Of a stretch of 64,000 bases of DNA, positions 46,719-59,019 are shown in pieces. Numbering within the stretch: the first letter of the stretch is position 1; the number at the start of each line of letters is the position of its first letter. The notes below the pieces were generated by a model, which did not search any database, was not told the DNA's origin, and saw nothing but the letters and a program-made list of their open reading frames with translations. The stretch is from Marasmius tenuissimus. Lineage: Eukaryota; Basidiomycota; Agaricomycetes; Agaricales; Marasmiaceae. The translations under genes and the position numbers were made by a program. The stretch lies in NCBI GenBank assembly GCA_029532415.1, contig JAQOTA010000058.1:930001-994000 (forward strand). The letters are read 5' to 3'.

Positions 46719-49700
46719 ATGGCTTCATTCTCTCCGTCCCCAGCACCCCGTCGGTCAACGCGACTAAAACAACAGCCGACCTCTCCCCCACGGCGAATTC
46801 GAGTGGGCAACGCATCCTCACGACTTGGAACACCAGTTCGCACCAATGAACGCAACCGGGGCTTCGCTCACGACGAGGTATCCGTAGCTTCAGCAATGGA
46901 GGTCGACGACAGCGGCTCTGTGATGTCGGAAAGGACTTCAAGGCTAAACACCGAGATGCTATTTGCAAAGTCAGACCAACTGTCGGTTTCTTTTTATGCA
47001 GACTTGCCGATCGAGGTCTCGCAAATATTGAGAAATGCAGGTGCGTTGTGAGGTCCTTTAACTTGGGAACGGTCTCTGACAGGGTGAAACAGATTTCATG
47101 AGGGAATTGTACTCTGGAGAGATAGATACGGTGACCGGATTCGCGTTGGTGACTTCAGCGCAGACTTGTTTTGTGTGGCAACATTCCCTTGTGAGTTCTT
47201 CGTCCATACCCTTGTCTCTCGCTTCATTTGACCATTTTTGCGCAGGCAATCAAGGGTATACCGACATGCTACATTCTTCCTTGCCCGTGGGACTACAACC
47301 AGACCATCCCACCCTTCCATTGCCTAGTTCCCTACGGTTCTGGTCGCGAGCCCGGTCTCATTTTAGTTTCAACAACCGGAGAAATCCGTTTCTGGGATAG
47401 CATAGGAATTGGCCTTGCTGGAGGGGATCGCTACACAACAACCCATCTCGGAGTAACATCTGAAGAGCTTGTTACCAACTTGATTCGGGTAGACGTACGT
47501 ATCCATTCGCTTCTTCTCTTGCATGCGCGACTCATGATGGACATTGCAATTTTAGCAACAAACATACGCTGCTTCAACGACATCTGGGTCAATTTTCCGT
47601 CTCATCCTCACGTCTACTGGTGGAAAATACCACATCGCTTCGCACCTGTTCTCCAAACCAACTCCTCAACTTTCGTTGACGCGCCTGATACCTTCGTTAT
47701 TTTCTCAGTCATCCTCTAATAACAACAACAACCAAATTAACCTGGAACCTGGAAACGTGAGCGCGCTCGCTCTTGGCGCCACTACCGTTGAGGGCGGACG
47801 CGAGATTTGGGCATTGGTCGACTCCCGAGTTCAGAAATGGGATATGAAACTAGAAGGATGGGAAGAGGTCCTCTTCGACGAGGACATCTCCGACATAGTG
47901 CGGTCAGCTGTGAGAGATACGTTCGGTGACTCCGTTGAGCAGGATGATGCGAGGTTGGACCTCGAATTGGTTGACTTGGCTATTGATGGGTGCGTCTTGT
48001 TCGCGAACGTCGTAATCAGTTGGCTCAAACCTTATTTAGTGCCAACAAACTGGTGGTACTCGTATCCTACGCTGGGAAGGAGCAAAGCGACCTGATGGCG
48101 ATGGACGTTGGAAACATAAAGCGAATTTATGCCTTGATCCAGCTCACATTGATAGGCTCCACGTTCAAGACAGAGAGCGTACGAGGAATACCGTATCAAA
48201 GCGTGGGCTACTTCGACGTCCTACCGAGTTCACGATCTTATATTCTTTCCGATAGACCTCTTCTTCAGGAGCTCCCATGCATCCCCGGATTCAGCTCTTG
48301 CCTGACGGCCTCCTAGTCAGCATACAGTTTGGAGACGCTGTTGCATTGTGTGCTAGAGGTGAGCTGCATGTGTCCCAACTCACTTTCGTTTTGTACTCAT
48401 CGAGTCCTTCACAATGCAGAGTCAGACTATCAGGAACGCCTCGAACTCAAATCCACCTCAGATCGAACCTTCGGGGTGGGGGTCATGCAGTCCGACAGCA
48501 TTGTCCTCGTTTTGACTGCTGCGACGATGATGAAAGTGAATGTCAATATTGACAGGGTTCTCACTTTCGATTCTGAGTGAGTCGCAAGCTCAACAGCCTC
48601 CTCTAATCCTTGACTGATCTTTAACAGAACCGGACGAGCTGACCTGATCAAGTCAATAATGACCCAGGCGATCCTTTATGGATCTCTTCCCAACGTGAGT
48701 CAGGCCTCGGAAACTTTTCGGTAATGTTAAAACGTACACGGTTTCAGAATCCCCTTCACTTCAGTTTCCCGCCCGACGTCGACGAGGAGAGTTTGATGCA
48801 AGGCGCTGAGCAACTGAGTCAAGCCATTCTTCATTCCGGTATAGTATCGTTCAAGTCTATGATATCCCCAACTTACCGAGATCCTTCAGACCCTCTGCTC
48901 GTCCGGGCCAATCAGGACCTCACCTCTCAACTTAAAGGGCGTAAGGAACGTCTGAGTTGGCTCATTCAGTTCATCAATGACAATCTGGTCCTCTTAAAAG
49001 TAAGATGCAAATGCCTGTGTTCGTTGCCCTTTACTGACCTCGATTTCAGATGTCGCAATCTTGCCGTCAACACCTCCTAATGGACGCAGAGAAGCTGAGT
49101 GCCGCACTGGATCTGTGGTCACAACACAATGAACTCCTGGCGTAAGTGTGTTTCAATCCTGTCAGTTAGTTCATTGCCACAAGGTTGTTTCTAGGGAAGC
49201 ACCAACCCATAGCGTTCTCAACGATGCCGTCTATCTGTTTATGTCAGGTTCAGCAGAGGGGCAACAGGATGATTATATGAGGGCCTTCTTCCGCACTCAC
49301 ATTGGGGTTTTGGGCAATTTGGTTCAAAAGGTCCCAGACATCACCTTGAATGCCGCTCAGGAAACGGCCAAGAGTGTGGCAGACCTACTTCCGGAAGCTA
49401 ATAACATATTACTGGTGCGTAGGGCTACTTTCGAGCGTTACACACGACTGATAGTCTGGCAGACCGTACTCAACTCTGCTTTCCGACATCGAGAAGATCA
49501 TTTGGGGCTGTACGACATTCAGCTGCCGGTGATCAAGCCTTGGACTAGCGAGCAGGAAATCATCGACGGCGTGCTTGCCCTGTTCGATACCTCTACCAGA
49601 GTTGTCGAATCATCACCGGAGAGAGGCCCCGTTGGGCCCACTGATCTGTCGGAACTAGCCACGGTGCTATTCATCTGCATACAAGAAAGATTAGAATGGC

Positions 49701-51389
49701 TCGACGTGTAAGGTTTTAATGACGTTTTTGACTCTGCCTTTCACTCACACTTTTCTAGTGCTGGACAAGAAGCGGTCAGCCTCAAGCGCGAATATGAGGA
49801 ACTGAAGAGTAAATTCGATCATCTTCGACCCGAAGTTTTGGAGACGCTGCGTAGGTTCAGTTCCAAACTCCCTTGCAGAGAGAAAGCTGACGCCGTTCTT
49901 GTAGGCAGAAATGGACAAGCGGAGCGAGCTTTCTCGCTAGCTGAACAGTATCGGGACTTTAGCTCTCTTGCTGCTCTTTGCCATCGAGAGACTGTCTTCC
50001 CTCCTGAAGAAAACCCCAATGCTGCTCGCATACAGACTTACGTTGATCACTTCAAAGAGGAGTTCACGACGGAGCTGTACCGCTGGTATATTCAACACGG
50101 TTTGTCCTCTTTTCTCGGAGCGAAGTGTCCTTGCTGAATCTCAGACCAAATCCAGGCGAGCTCCGAGTCATGTTTGCCCAAGAGGCAACACATAAGGAGT
50201 ACCTTGACAAATATTTCTCTGAGAACCCGAATCCAGGTATCTCGTGGTTACAGGATTTGGGAAACAGAAGATATGCAGGAGCAGCTTCCGCCCTCCACAC
50301 GGTGGCCACACATGAGGTTAATTTGGAAACGAAACATGTGAGTTCTTGTCAAGACAATTATTCGTGTCCCACCTACTAACGTTGTTTTGTAGCTAATGCT
50401 CAGTCTCGGAAAACTATCCCAGCTTGCACACCTACAAGAATCCGAGGACGCAGAAGACGGAGGTCTTCTAGACGGTGAGATCCTTTTGCGCGGAATGCGA
50501 AGCGCAGTTCACTAACCCCGGTTAATAGCGTTCCATGATGATCTTGACTTTGTTAGCGTACATGAATCGCTCCTGGAAGAGTTCAAAGTTGTCCTTAGCA
50601 AACTGCGCGGCAAGAAATCGTTAGACACACAAGTCGAAACGATTTTGAGGGAGCGTGCCATGACGCTAGCAGACAGGAATGAGCTTGTTCTTGTATGCAG
50701 TTTCTGGCCCGGAGCGTGGCGAGGGCTAACGGTGCTCTCTTGACAGATATTCAAGAACTTGGTCCGCGACCTTCTTCAGGGGAAGAGCCTATCGATAGAG
50801 GATGCTGTCGATGTTCTAACGTTGAAGGATAACAAGGATTCTGCTCAAGATTATTCTACCGCATTGCAACTTCTCGCCAGGTGTCAAGTACGAAGGTTTT
50901 CCTCATTCTGAATCGAGCGAGTACCTGATGAATTTCCTTAGCTCCCCGAGGCCAGGAAGATATCTGCGTTCCGAACGGTTTGGAGGCGGATATATATACA
51001 TGACGAGTGAGTAAGAGCCTACGTGTGTCGGTGTGCAGCCATGCTAAATTGTCAATGATAGCTGGGACGCAATACGGAAGACAACCAACGTCAGCGACGC
51101 GGAACTCCAAAAGAGATTCAAAAATACGGCACTTTACAACACTCTGCTTGAGACTCTTCCGAGAGAGGATGATCAGGAGGGATATGAGACTGTGCCGGAT
51201 GTTGCATTGATCATTCCTTCGGTCGAGGAGATTGCTTCTCGGTGGCCTGGGATGCCTCAAGACCAGATTGAGAGGTTGATTCAGGATTACAACCTAGAAT
51301 GCGACAAATTGGGGGATATGGACCTCAACGACGTGTATCACCGAGTAAGAGAGTTGGCTGTGGAAGATTTGACCGGGCAAGAGCCGTAA
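46719..51389 (+). CDS. NUP133: nucleoporin Nup133
   Basis: This is a scaffold nucleoporin at the tip of the Y (Nup84/Nup107) complex. Twenty exons: 46719-47040, 47093-47190, 47246-47494, 47556-47989, 48040-48202, 48256-48358, 48420-48576, 48628-48694, 48748-48999, 49050-49141, 49195-49414, 49463-49707, 49759-49850, 49905-50099, 50156-50337, 50393-50474, 50529-50692, 50747-50887, 50942-51006, 51062-51389; 1216 residues. A basic disordered head is followed by a beta-propeller (DLPIEVSQILRNADFM, GLILVSTTGEIRFWDSI, REIWALVDSRVQKWDM). A long alpha-helical stack ends in ARKISAFRTVWRRIYIHDDWDAI. The intron 49415-49462 (48 nt) is in frame and inferred from splice signals and smoother family-like text. 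The first family-type block (DLPIEV) is about 95 residues in. Confidence 0.93.
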
Positions 51390-51460
51390 TATACGAATGT
51401 AAAAGTACAGTATAGTAGCTGTTTGATCTATTTTCTGGGTTGGCTCGTCACTTGGAAAAG

Positions 51461-52041
51461 TTATGAGGCACCAGTCAGACGCCTCTTGAACCTGTCAAAG
51501 GAGGCTCGGGCGGCGAGCACTATGACCGCTATGTTGCGAGCTCGATATACGCGGGTGTACTCGTCTAGACGGGGCTTTTCCTGCATGTACCATTGCTTGT
51601 AGAACTCAGAGAGGGCATGCTCCTTGTCCATCACTGTCGCTGTCGGAGGAAGGCTCTCCAGGACCGCTTGTTTGGCACCCTCAAAGCGAATGTTGCTCTA
51701 CTTCTGGGATCAGTACCTGCAGGAAAAGGATATGTTATGGGACGTACGTCTAACCAGAAATGGTGGTTCAAATCATCTAGTTGTCTCCTTTGCAGCTTCC
51801 ATTGTAGTTCAAGCGAACTCTCGTTTTTCTCTGGTTCGGGATCGAATTCAGCGAGAGAGTATGGGTGGTGAAGAAGCGACGGCGGTGGTGGGGTGGGTAT
51901 GTCGTCGTAAATTATTGGCCGAAGATTCGATATAGGATGAGGAGGGCCTATCAAGTCTCTAGAGAATCGAGAAGACGCATGCAGGAGCCGTGAGGAACGG
52001 TGAACCAACGGACATGACCGTTGCGCAAGAGAGAGGTGCAT
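51461..52041 (-). CDS. COA8: COA8/APOPT1-family mitochondrial protein
   Basis: This is a homologue of the cytochrome c oxidase assembly factor 8, a mitochondrial protein. Exons 52041-51748 and 51697-51461 give 176 residues. A basic presequence (LAQRSCPLVHRSSRLLHAS) is followed by SNLRPIIYDDIPTPPP, HHPYSLAEFD, then ELQWKLQRRQLDDLNHHFWLD. After the intron come SNIRFEGAKQAVL and ALSEFYKQWYMQEKPRLDEYT. These are the conserved blocks of the family, in the usual order. The short intron restores the FWLDSN-x-RFE motif exactly. It converges with NUP133, with 71 bp between the stops. Confidence 0.86.
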
Positions 52042-52243
52042 TAGGGTCGCGTCGGAACTTTGCACTCAATTGAAATGTGATTCAAAGCAAGGCTCTCTAA
52101 TTGAAATTTCCAAGGACCAGGACAAGGATAAATGTATGTAGCCTTCCTGCTAGAATTACAGCAATGGTATGTACGACAGAATTCGACGCCCATCGCGAAA
52201 TGTACCCTCTACTAGAAACCTATACTTTTGTCCTAAGCTGGGT

Positions 52244-53015
52244 CTAAGAGAAAAGTTTCCAGAACGCTTTCTTCATCTCGTGAGGGTATGGTAGACCCAT
52301 ATCTTCCGTCATATCATCCAACAACCCACCCTTTCCATGCTGGGTTGACCGTTCAGTCCGCTGTTGTGGTTCTGGAGCTCCCTCGGATGACAATGTCGAC
52401 TCGTCTAGCAGGTTATGGGAAGGACCACCGCCGGTGTGGGTCTCAGCACCAGCCACGACTACTATCTTCGGTAGGACTGGTTCGTCGACCACTGCTTCTT
52501 GTACGTTGTTGTTGGAGGAAGTCCAGAAATCCGGAGCGTAGGGCTATGAGGTCAACTTGTAAAAATTCTTTCTTCAGCAAACACAGATGGTAAAAACACA
52601 CAATCTGCACCGGAGGTTCTGGATCATCATACGATGCATCAGGTACTATGACATGGAATCGCTCTGGTCTGGAAGACGTCGATAGAGCATGTTCAGGAGG
52701 AATGCCAGGTGCAGCGCCAGCCTCGCTGGCTGTCGCTTCGGCTTGACGAGATGCAGCGGTAGACGAGATACTTTTTTCGTGTTCTTGAATCCTAAGCAGC
52801 AGGTTTGCCTTCTTTCCTGTGCTAACTTGACGCGTTCTAAACAGCGAAAAATGATATATGTGAAGGGGTACATACGGCGACAAGCCGCGAGAACGGGCCT
52901 CGTTCTTGAGATCTGCGACGGTGAGCTGGTCCAGAGGTCGGCTGAGAAGGACCTTGGAGACAAATGACCGGGTATTGGGGATGGCTCGAACAGCAGGGCG
53001 AATAAGGAGATGCAT
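52244..53015 (-). CDS. SAP-domain protein, probably mitochondrial (AIM34-like)
   Basis: Exons 53015-52876, 52821-52602 and 52543-52244 give 219 residues. A basic, acid-free N-terminus (MHLLIRPAVRAIPNTRSFVS) suggests mitochondrial import. Residues about 30-65 form a SAP helix-turn-helix: LTVADLKNEARSRGLSPTGKKANLLLRIQEHE, restored exactly by splicing. The rest is S/A-rich, with IPYAPDFW near the middle and a short acidic-to-basic tail (MTEDMGLPYPHEMKKAFWKLFS). SAP domains usually bind nucleic acid; yeast Aim34 is a SAP-containing mitochondrial protein of unknown function and is the closest idea I have. Naming beyond SAP-domain protein is not safe. Confidence 0.78.
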
Positions 53016-53304
53016 GGTGAAGTTGCTCAGACTGGAGGTCGGAGGACTCGGAGGAATGAAAGGACGGAGACCGGCAGGCCCGGTATTGTTTCGGCAGGCA
53101 ATCCGTATCAGGGAAGACTTTCAGTTGGCCCGTTCATCGATTTCACGGCTTTGCCTCGTGTTCTCCACGCACCCTTGGACCAGATAATGACTGTTCACTC
53201 CATCTGACAGCTTTTATCAACCAATTCTGCTCTCCAATCTTTCCGAACATGCTTTTATCCCCTGCGTAAGACTTTCATCTTCTCTTTTTTCCCGCTCTCA
53301 TCGA

Positions 53305-55106
53305 ATGCCCTCCAGATCTTCAGCCGGTGGCAGTCTCCCTCAGAACTCAGGTTTTTGGAACAAATTCAAACCGAAGAGCAAGGAACCAGAAAAACCTCCT
53401 CCAATGGCTCTCTCACGGCCGCGTCTATTGACGCTAGCCTTTGGCGAAATGGAAACCATATGTACTGTGCGTCTCGTTATCTTCATCTTACTAAACTGAT
53501 CTTTTCTCATCGTTAACTTCAGCTCCCTAACTCGTATGTGGTATGTTGAATGGAGTGCTCTGCTGTTTTCTCTCCAGCGTCGTGACTCATGTCGTCTCAA
53601 AGGAACTTGACGAAGCCGCCAGAAATTGGGCAAGACCACCCCCCGATGCCGCCTTCACCTTACGAGTCCCTGTAGAATACGCCTCTATTCATGCAGCTGT
53701 GCGTGGCGTCTCCCACAAACGCGAAAATTATCTCTGACTCGATTCTGTGTAGCGTCTCGTGGCGGGTCCTTACATCTATGTTCGTCCAGCACCATTCCTC
53801 TTCTACAATGCACAAATGAACTCACGGACCTTTGCATAGCTCACAAGTGAGGATTCGTACCAGATAGCTGCGATGGGAGCACAGGGTCTTCGCGTGGAGA
53901 TTTGCAGTGATGCGCCTCCACCTCCAGATGAACCTCCGTGAGTGATCTCGAGAAAGTCAAATTGAGCTTCGAACTGATCGACATCCAGAGCACCTCCGTG
54001 AGTAGACAACAATTTGTGATTTGAAGAGGAGTCCATTGAAAAGATGTCTATTACAACCAGTCCCCCTCCCGTCCTAGAAATGCCCGCCACTTTCAACCTA
54101 GAACTCGCCCCAGGACAACATGTCGCCCTTGATACTACGATCAACTCTGACGAACTGGATATGGCACGAATGGAGGATGGGACGACAGTAGATGGTCTGT
54201 TCTGGGGAAAGCTGGATATCGTTCACCAAGGCGACACCCACACGATGGAATTCAGCGGTACACGGCTCAACCAGGAACAATATTCCTCCGAGTTCATGTT
54301 CGATTCTCGGGTCATGACCAGGCTGGCGGTTGCTGCTAAACCGGCTGCTGCCAAGTGCAACTTGAGCATTCTCTCCCCCGTCCAGCAATACTGTGAAGTC
54401 ATCCTGACTTTCTCGTCATACTGGAAACTGGGGGTCTGCTGGCCAAACCCGGAGGCTGAATCTAACAACAGATTCAAGCATCTAATACGGGCCCATCCTG
54501 GTGGTGCCCTTGAGCATTTCTCCACCCAAGCAGTATCGACAGCACTGTATTATGAAGCCATGTGAGTCTTCATCCGAATCTTTTTTTGCCTAATGCTAAT
54601 TTCGTTATATCAGACCTGACGCTGGAATGCTCGAACCCGAGGAAGTTCTCAACCCAAGGACAGGTTTCGCGATGCCCTATGAAACCTTCGTTCCGCACCT
54701 CATCAACGTCTTGGACTCGCTCGGCCTATCCCTCTACGCCAAAACCAACTTTGTCAAGTGAGTATCAATCCGTAGCTTCCGCTCTGCATCTCCGCTGACG
54801 CCTCCCGCCAGCAACAACATCGCAGCATTTGCCGCGCACAAGAATATTGCGTACCGCTTCCTTCGACCAAGCAGGATCGCCGCGGCCGTGGATATCACGG
54901 TTTCTTGCGATCCATGTGTCTTTACAAGACTATTCCTCATCTTTCGTGGTGTCAGTGATGATGAAGTCGCAATGTTCGCGGACAATAACGCCAGTGAAAA
55001 GGAGGCTCACAGTTTCAATTGGCGAGAAGTAGTTGGGTGGGTGGAAGAGTCGAAAGATTCACAGATGTTCCGCGTTTTGGAGACTTCGCTGCTGGAAATC
55101 ACGTAG
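53305..55106 (+). CDS. unrecognised protein with two microexons
   Basis: I do not recognise this protein. Exons: 53305-53466, 53523-53533, 53578-53698, 53753-53779, 53840-53937, 53989-53997, 54061-54561, 54614-54757, 54812-55106; 455 residues. The text is continuous and coding-like throughout: LLTLAFGEMETICTLPNSVV, VTHVVSKELDEAARNW, SYQIAAMGAQGLRVEICSD, MPATFNLELAPGQHVALD, a cysteine-poor central domain, then INVLDSLGLSLYAKTNFV and ITVSCDPCVFTRLFLIFRG. No signal peptide or membrane helix is seen. Exon 2 (11 nt) is needed for frame. Exon 6 (9 nt, encoding part of PAPP) could be skipped without changing frame. Sporadic conservation in mushrooms is my guess; a cytosolic or ubiquitin-system role cannot be supported. 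Confidence 0.75.
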
Positions 55107-55448
55107 TCCCTGCTTTATCATGCATATTACTTGTATTATCTTCTCTTCCTTGTGCTTTTGTCTGCTGTGCTTATAAAACACTTACGATATCGGTCATGGA
55201 CAGCTGCAGCATCTAATCCCGTCGTTTCTCTTCTGTGACTGTATCCTAGCCGTCTTCCCTTTTTCTATTTCTGTTTATGCATATCTTTACTCGCTGTATG
55301 TAAGTTAGCTACCGATTCTCTCCTTTTGGTTTCCTTTTATCTTCTCGCTGGCTTTCCAGTGCTTTGTTACAATGATGATCGTTTTCCTCAATAAAGAGTT
55401 TTCTCCACGATCAAGGTGTCCTACCGTCAACAGTACCATTCGCAGCTG
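55107..55448. other. intergenic region left of the foldback element
   Basis: This is a T-rich 3' flank of the preceding gene with pyrimidine-rich stretches and an AATAAA-like signal near 55391. No gene is seen. Confidence 0.45.
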
Positions 55449-55685
55449 AGCGCTGAGCGCTGACACCGGGGGCAAGCACCCTGTGAGGTGGGGTCTAACT
55501 CACACCGTGTGACCTGGCCCTTGTGAGATGCCTGTTACCTGCACAAAGGATAGTTTTTGCCCTTCAAAAATCATAAAGGCAACCTGCCGTGCTCAACAAA
55601 GGCAACTCACAAGGGCAAGTCACATGGTGTGAGTTGGACCCCACCTCACACGGTGCTTGCCCCCGGTGTGAGCGTTGATAGCGCT
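55449..55685. repeat. 237-bp foldback element (MITE-like)
   Basis: A left arm (55449-55527) and a right arm (55606-55685) are imperfect inverted repeats of nearly 80 bp, about 90% alike over the inner 65 bp, around a 78-bp centre. Inner arm ends read CACCGGGGGCAAGCACC and the complement. Both outer ends read AGCGCT, itself a palindrome. AGCGCTGA occurs on both sides (55456-55463 and 55680-55687), which could be an 8-bp target duplication of hAT type. It has no coding capacity. Confidence 0.8.
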
Positions 55686-55854
55686 GATCAGCCGATGCAG
55701 ACTGAGAATGAGATCATAGATGGACGCGCCTGGACGCGTCATCTCCGTTCACGCGTTGTCACAACATGTGAGAGTGTGACTCACGGGTGACATATTGTCT
55801 TGAGTCTTGACCTCGGCTGCGAAGATCTCAGAGCCCCACTCCAATCCTGCCATC

Positions 55855-58135
55855 ATGCCCGAATTATCCAAATAGTACGTGGAATGAAACCTGGCTCTCT
55901 CAGAGTACTGAGGCAGCACTTATCAACAGCGAGTTGGAACGTGAAGCAAATATCGCCCGCAATAAAGCCCTGCTTGAGCAGCTCGAGCTCAAGCAAGCCG
56001 TTGAAGAACTTGGATTTCCCTCAAAACCAAAGGGACCTCCCAAAACCAAGGCAAAGCCTATCCAGCCAGCGAAGAAGGCGAAAAAGGAGGCGGTTGACGT
56101 TGAGCCTAGGAGACAGTCTGCGCGTCTGAGGAACGTCATCGACCCAAATGAGAGTTCTAGCAGGAAGAGGAAGAGAGAGGTATGTGTGCGAGTTGTCAGA
56201 GTCATCTTCCTCGTTGAACACATCTTGAACCTGTCTATACAGGCGGAAATCGAAGAACAACGCGCTAAGGAGGCGGAGGCGCGTTTGGAAGCGGAAGAAC
56301 GCGCCAGGATGGCTAAACGTCCTCGCCACGATGACCTTGAGCTAGTGGTTTTGACAGAAGATGACCCGGAAGAAGCAACCACGCTTGCGAGCCACCTTGA
56401 ATCCATACCACAGCAACCTAGACGAACAGCAGACCCTGAAGCATTCGTTTTCGAAGACGACGACAAGGAGAGTAAGGAGGTGGAGGATCTGAAGAAGAGG
56501 TTACAAAAAATGAAAGTGGTATCTCGAGCCAAAGTCACCCAAGATCGGATATACAGTGCTGCGTTTCACCCGGAGCCTACAAAGGATCTTATCTTTTTCG
56601 GAGGTCTGCACTTTACTCAATTCACGACTCTTACAACTCATTTTAACCCCCCTCATTAGACAAACACGGCCAGCTTGGAATATGGGACGCGAGGGCACCA
56701 CCTAACGTAGCAGAAGATGACGAGGACGGAGAAAACGACGGTGATCGTGAAGGGGGGAAGTATTGGCGTTTGCAAGTCCATTGGCCCGCCACATCCAAAT
56801 CAGTGAGAATGTGGTTTTGTTTAATCTATGGCCTTGTTAACGTCCTTTCAATGCAGTCGATCTCCTCAGTGAAACTCGACCCAACTGATTCCCATACGGT
56901 GCGTGGTGGGATCGCCTTTCTTGCTTTGAGACCTCTCATCCTGGTGCGCTAGGTTTACACGAGCTCATACGATTGCACCGTCCGTGCCCTGTCGTTCACG
57001 ACTGGTGTTTCTCGCGAAATATTCACCTCTGAGGACGGAGTGCTTGTGTGCAGTGTCGACCTTCCACCGTCGGGCCATGAAATGTGGATATCCGATACTG
57101 CTGGGGGTCTCACACATCTGGACCTCCGTCAACCCAAATCTAAAGCACGGTGGTACGGTGTCGCAGAACTGAAGCAGAAAATCGGATGTGTGAGCGTCAA
57201 CCCGACGAGGCCCCATTTCTTGGCAACTGCCAGTCTGAGCCGACACATGAAGTAGGTTAAATCATCTCTCCGGTCCTTGCGATGGTCTCATGCGCAGTGT
57301 TTTTAGGATATGGGATGTCCGAAAGTTGCAGACTCTCAAGGCTAAATCATCAACACTTGAGTTCGAACACGAGATTGTCCAGGAATATGTAGACTCACCT
57401 AAGGGTGCTGGATGTCTTCGGGCGGATTGGCGGCACGATAAATCGGTTAGCTCAGCATACTGGGACCCTCGGGGAAGAAGTGTCGTGAGCACGAGTTATG
57501 ATGACGCGTTGAGAGGTGTGTTTAGTTTATCTCCAGCCTCAGGACCGAACTTAGCGTTGCACGCACAGTATGGGACTTCGAGTCGCCACTCTTTGAAAAG
57601 GACGAAAAGTTCCCCACGTCGCGACCCGTTCAGCGGGTACGCCATGATTGCCAGACGGTATGCTATCTTCGTGTTTTCTCGATGAAGATCTGGTTACTGA
57701 TTTAACGTGAAAGGGTCGGTGGTTGACTGTACTTAAGGCTCAGTGGAATCCCAATCCTGATGTCTATCCGCACTTTACTGTGAGTTTGACCATTTCCTTC
57801 TCCGAGATTTCTCTCAACAAATCTGTACCAGGTTGGAAACATGCAACATTCGCTTGACATCTTCTCTTGCAAGGTCGGTCGTGATGAGTCTTGGCCTTGT
57901 CCTGACGCTTATTGAGGGTTGTTGACACAGGGCGAGCTCCTTGCAAAGTTGACCGATAAGACGAAGTGAGTCTATATGATCATCGAGTCCCCCTCCTCCC
58001 CCGATACTTATGTGAGCGTATAGGATTACTGCGGTGCAAGCTGTGACTTGCTCTCATCCAAACATTGTCGAAAGGGCTGCTAGTGGAAACGGGAGCGGAC
58101 GATGTGTTCTCTGGGCACCGGAGGCAGACGACTAA
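55855..58135 (+). CDS. CMR1: WD40 DNA damage-binding protein Cmr1 (WDR76 family)
   Basis: This is a nuclear WD-repeat protein that binds DNA and associates with replication stress and histone-linked complexes. Exons: 55855-55874, 55930-56179, 56243-56603, 56660-56802, 56857-56898, 56953-57251, 57307-57515, 57569-57657, 57714-57779, 57832-57873, 57931-57965, 58024-58135; 555 residues. The family N-terminus SKYELEREANIARNKALLEQL forms only after splicing a 20-nt first exon. A basic/acidic coiled-coil region follows, then the WD propeller: VTQDRIYSAAFHPEPTKDLIFFGDKHGQLGIWD, YTSSYDCTVRAL, MKIWDVRKL, VVSTSYDDALRVWDFE, CVLWAPEAD. Alternative acceptors at 57296 and 57306 both keep frame; the one giving MKIWD is preferred. 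Intron 56180-56242 is in frame. Confidence 0.93.
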
Positions 58136-58276
58136 CATTAAATCGGAGTTACGCACACCCCATGAGAGACGGCACCTACTATCTACCTTGTATCTTGGTT
58201 CGTGTTTTTTTTTGGGTATATAATGATATCCACTACATACTATGTACATGTTCTACAACATTTATATATACATACA

Positions 58277-58923
58277 CTACGATGATTTCCCGGAATCCAA
58301 AGCAGCGAGATGGTCTACCAAATCGTCCATAACCGATCTTGTGTGTCTATGGCCAGGTGGAGGAGGAACAGGCTGTTGACCGGGCGGCGGGTGCACTGGT
58401 ACCGGTGCTGAGGTTGCTCTTGTTGGCACCAAAACAGAACCTTGTGGTTCGAATCCTGGGGCAATCTTGCGAAGTGCTTCACGTTTTCTTCGTTCCTTCT
58501 CGTCCTCTCTTGCTTTGAGATAACCTTCACGCTTCGCCGCGTGTGAAGCTAGTGTTGCTCTCCTAGAGCCTTCCATGGCCAATACATGTGGTTCGAGAGT
58601 GAAGGGGTACGCGAACTGTTTCCTTGAATCAATTATAGTCGCGAATACTTGCGAATCGCTACGTACATATGCTGTAACGGATTCAGGAAGAGGGTGGATG
58701 TCAGGCGGTAGTTGTACCTGGAGAGTAGAAAGGGTAAATCACCATTGAACGTCAGCAAATGTGAACAAGAAATACCGGTCGTGGAACTCGAAGACTGGGC
58801 GACTTGATGAGAGGAACGTTGGAAATTGCAGCGTACGGTGCTTGAATACAAAGTTTCAGCAGTGCCAGACTGAAAAGGAAATCCAATGAATGGCAAACAT
58901 TTATCGTGGGTCATCGCGGTCAT
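58277..58923 (-). CDS. small conserved-looking protein of unknown function
   Basis: Exons 58923-58899, 58840-58776, 58717-58667 and 58615-58277 give 159 residues. The first exon (MTAMTHDK plus one base) was chosen because it alone gives a normal 58-nt intron and keeps frame; a second ATG three codons in is possible. The text reads SPSLRVPRPVQLPPDIHPLPE, SVTAYFAYPFTLEPHVLAME, then a highly charged helix (REGYLKAREDEKERRKREALRKI) and a P-rich tail ending VDHLAALDSGKSS. I cannot name the family. It faces BUD32 across 96 bp and converges with CMR1. Confidence 0.68.
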
Positions 58924-59019
58924 AGGTGGTGGAGGTCAAGAGGGTAATGTGCCTGTGGCGGTGCCCGCAATACCTCTCTCAAAACCATCGCGATCCAAAG
59001 TTCGATCGAGCAAGCACCG
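58924..59019. promoter_or_regulatory. 96-bp divergent promoter region, small protein / BUD32
   Basis: The ATGs of the two divergent genes are 96 bp apart. Core promoter elements must be shared or overlapping. No TATA is seen. Confidence 0.5.
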
